DNA of 6,913 bases from Pseudomonadota bacterium (lineage in GTDB: Bacteria > Pseudomonadota > Gammaproteobacteria > SZUA-229), in assembly GCA_015222915.1 (NCBI GenBank), contig JADFWE010000147.1, positions 1 through 6,913 on the forward strand, written 5' to 3'. Below the pieces are notes generated by a model. That model was not told the origin of the DNA and did no database searches. It saw nothing but the letters and a program-made list of their open reading frames with translations. Shown here one piece after another: positions 6,857-6,913 of the stretch. Positions within the stretch are counted from its first letter, which is position 1. Every line of letters begins with the position of its first letter. Position numbers and translations under genes: made by a program.

Positions 6857-6913
6857 TAAAAAATACCAAACAGTAGGGACTGCATAGCCACTGGTTCATT
6901 TCGTGTTTTTAGC

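Noticed and set aside
6870..6910. Terminator of fabI near the T-run at 6906-6910
   Set aside because: No GC-rich stem precedes the T-run; only a four-base CAGT/ACTG pairing is found further upstream.

Overview
This window carries five protein genes of a Gammaproteobacterium. Four of them form a leftward (minus-strand) operon for a YejABEF-type peptide ABC importer, and the fifth is a divergent, rightward fabI. All four transporter proteins and the FabI protein resemble their Escherichia coli counterparts closely over their full length, as judged from remembered family sequences. That supports Gammaproteobacteria but not a particular genus. The repeat-rich junctions suggest an environmental lineage rather than an enteric one; this last point is inference.

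Layout from left to right: yejF (dual ATPase, 3' end cut by the window edge at base 1), yejE (inner-membrane permease, reaching yejF through an ATGA overlap), yejB (second permease, overlapping yejE by one base), a 215-bp structured gap, yejA (periplasmic solute-binding protein), a 119-bp divergent promoter region, and fabI (enoyl-ACP reductase). The last 129 bp after fabI hold no recognisable gene. Transcription order is yejA-yejB-yejE-yejF. YejA captures a peptide-like ligand in the periplasm, YejB and YejE form the channel, and YejF powers it. Relatives import microcin C, peptidyl-nucleoside antibiotics or muropeptides. FabI acts separately in fatty-acid elongation. A fabI next to this kind of importer is also known in Pseudomonas aeruginosa.

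The genes are conventional; the unusual part is the DNA between them. The yejA-yejB gap holds six tandem 14-bp units ending 7 bp before the yejB start codon, followed by four back-to-back hairpins that reach the yejA stop codon. Short tracts with 7-bp periodicity also occur at the yejE/yejF junction, at the yejA 3' end and after fabI, and the 14-bp unit is itself roughly a double heptamer. I see no clearly new protein system. The best candidate for something undescribed is this heptamer-periodic and hairpin junction DNA inside a transporter operon.
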